A DNA stretch of 64,000 nucleotides, from the NCBI GenBank assembly GCA_963847665.1, contig CAWKAO010000002.1, positions 124,001-188,000 of the forward strand. The letters run 5' to 3'. The DNA comes from CAWKAO01 sp963847665. GTDB taxonomy: Bacteria > Actinomycetota > Humimicrobiia > Humimicrobiales > Humimicrobiaceae. Numbering within the stretch: position 1 is the stretch's first letter; each line of letters begins with the position of its first letter. Below the pieces are notes generated by a model. That model had not been told where the DNA came from and did no database searches. It worked only from the letters and a program-made list of their open reading frames with translations. The position numbers and the translations under genes are program-made. Positions 63,633 through 64,000 of this stretch are shown piece after piece.

Positions 63633-64000
63633 ATGAGAGAGATCACATTCAGGGAAGCATTAAATGAGTCTTTAAGATATAACCTCAAAAAAGATAAGAG
63701 AGTATTTTGCTGGGGTGAAGACATAGGTATCCTCGGGGGTGCATTTGGTGTGACGGCAGGGCTTATTGATGAATTTGGTCCGGAGAGGATAATCGATACA
63801 CCTATCTCAGAGATAGCAATAAGCGGAGCTGCAATAGGTGCTGCACTTGGCGGACTTCGGCCTGTAGCAGAGATAATGTACATAGATTTTACACCTGGCT
63901 GCATGGATATGATAGTCAACCAGATGGCAAAGATCCATTATATGTTCGGCGGGCAGGTTAAAGTCCCGATGGTATTGCGGCTTGTCTCAGGGGCCATGGG
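63633..64000 (+). CDS. 2-oxoacid/acetoin dehydrogenase E1 beta subunit, 3' end outside window
   Basis: The first 122 codons are visible. MREITFREALNESLRYNLKK and DKRVFCWGEDIGILGGAFGVTAGL with DTPISEIAISGAAIGAALGG are typical of transketolase-like E1 beta proteins (PdhB/AcoB). GAGAGGTC precedes the ATG. It forms the alpha2-beta2 E1 with the preceding gene. The absence of E2 and E3 here reflects only the window edge. Confidence 0.94.
   Translation, partial: MREITFREALNESLRYNLKKDKRVFCWGEDIGILGGAFGVTAGLIDEFGPERIIDTPISEIAISGAAIGAALGGLRPVAEIMYIDFTPGCMDMIVNQMAKIHYMFGGQVKVPMVLRLVSGAM

Overview
The window is AT-rich bacterial DNA with tightly packed genes, GGAGG-type ribosome binding sites, some TTG/GTG starts, lipoprotein signal peptides and heavy use of AGA/AGG and ATA codons. 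No 16S rRNA or other lineage marker is present. The gene content suggests an uncultured anaerobe that relies on corrinoid chemistry: two MttB-family methyltransferases, two corrinoid proteins, six URO-D-superfamily proteins plus one fragment, and a B12-binding radical SAM family. I infer a subsurface-type lineage (Atribacterota- or Humimicrobiia-like) only by general resemblance. No phage, insertion sequence, CRISPR array or rRNA was seen.

Layout. 1-4780: partial ammonium channel, PolX, and a seven-TM PAS-GAF-GGDEF cyclase. 4811-19260: a 14-gene plus-strand cluster opened by a LacI-family regulator with a near-consensus promoter and twin operators. It continues with corrinoid protein, MttB-like methyltransferase, sugar-type ABC transporter (lipoprotein, ATPase, two permeases), cysteine hydrolase, URO-D protein, two near-identical-length sugar isomerase/epimerases flanking a RhaM-like mutarotase, a second URO-D protein and a second corrinoid protein. 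It looks like uptake of a sugar-like or methylated compound followed by corrinoid-linked methyl transfer. 19268-26000: housekeeping genes, a second divergent PolX, RadC and a MazEF-like module with a 34-bp palindrome upstream. 26095-30468: surface proteins, one CAT-anticodon tRNA, and a MarR/glycosyltransferase divergent pair.

30730-36481 is the most unusual part. An RRM RNA-binding protein gene and a B12-radical SAM gene occur twice in inverted orientation around a primary-type sigma factor. Both RRM genes share a conserved leader of about 115 nt that contains a possible Shine-Dalgarno-masking element. One radical SAM copy is frameshifted twice, and the DNA beside the sigma gene is full of gene fragments. 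36510-42363: CorA, a Zn alcohol dehydrogenase, two MFS transporters, a molybdopterin-domain lipoprotein and an unlisted 38-residue membrane protein.

42545-48005: two URO-D proteins, aldose epimerase, SDR and an isopropylmalate-dehydrogenase-family enzyme, forming a second sugar/methyl cluster. 48150-52902: a frameshifted acyltransferase, an SDR, a large lipoprotein and small proteins. 52903-64000: a third catabolic region with three cyclase-family proteins, two paralogous URO-D proteins, an MttB-like protein, a frameshifted old-yellow-enzyme reductase, a class V aminotransferase and the two E1 subunits of a 2-oxoacid dehydrogenase. Four copies of a palindrome (consensus TTTACAAWWTTGTAAA) sit only upstream of the cyclase and reductase genes, which points to a local regulon whose regulator is not in the window.
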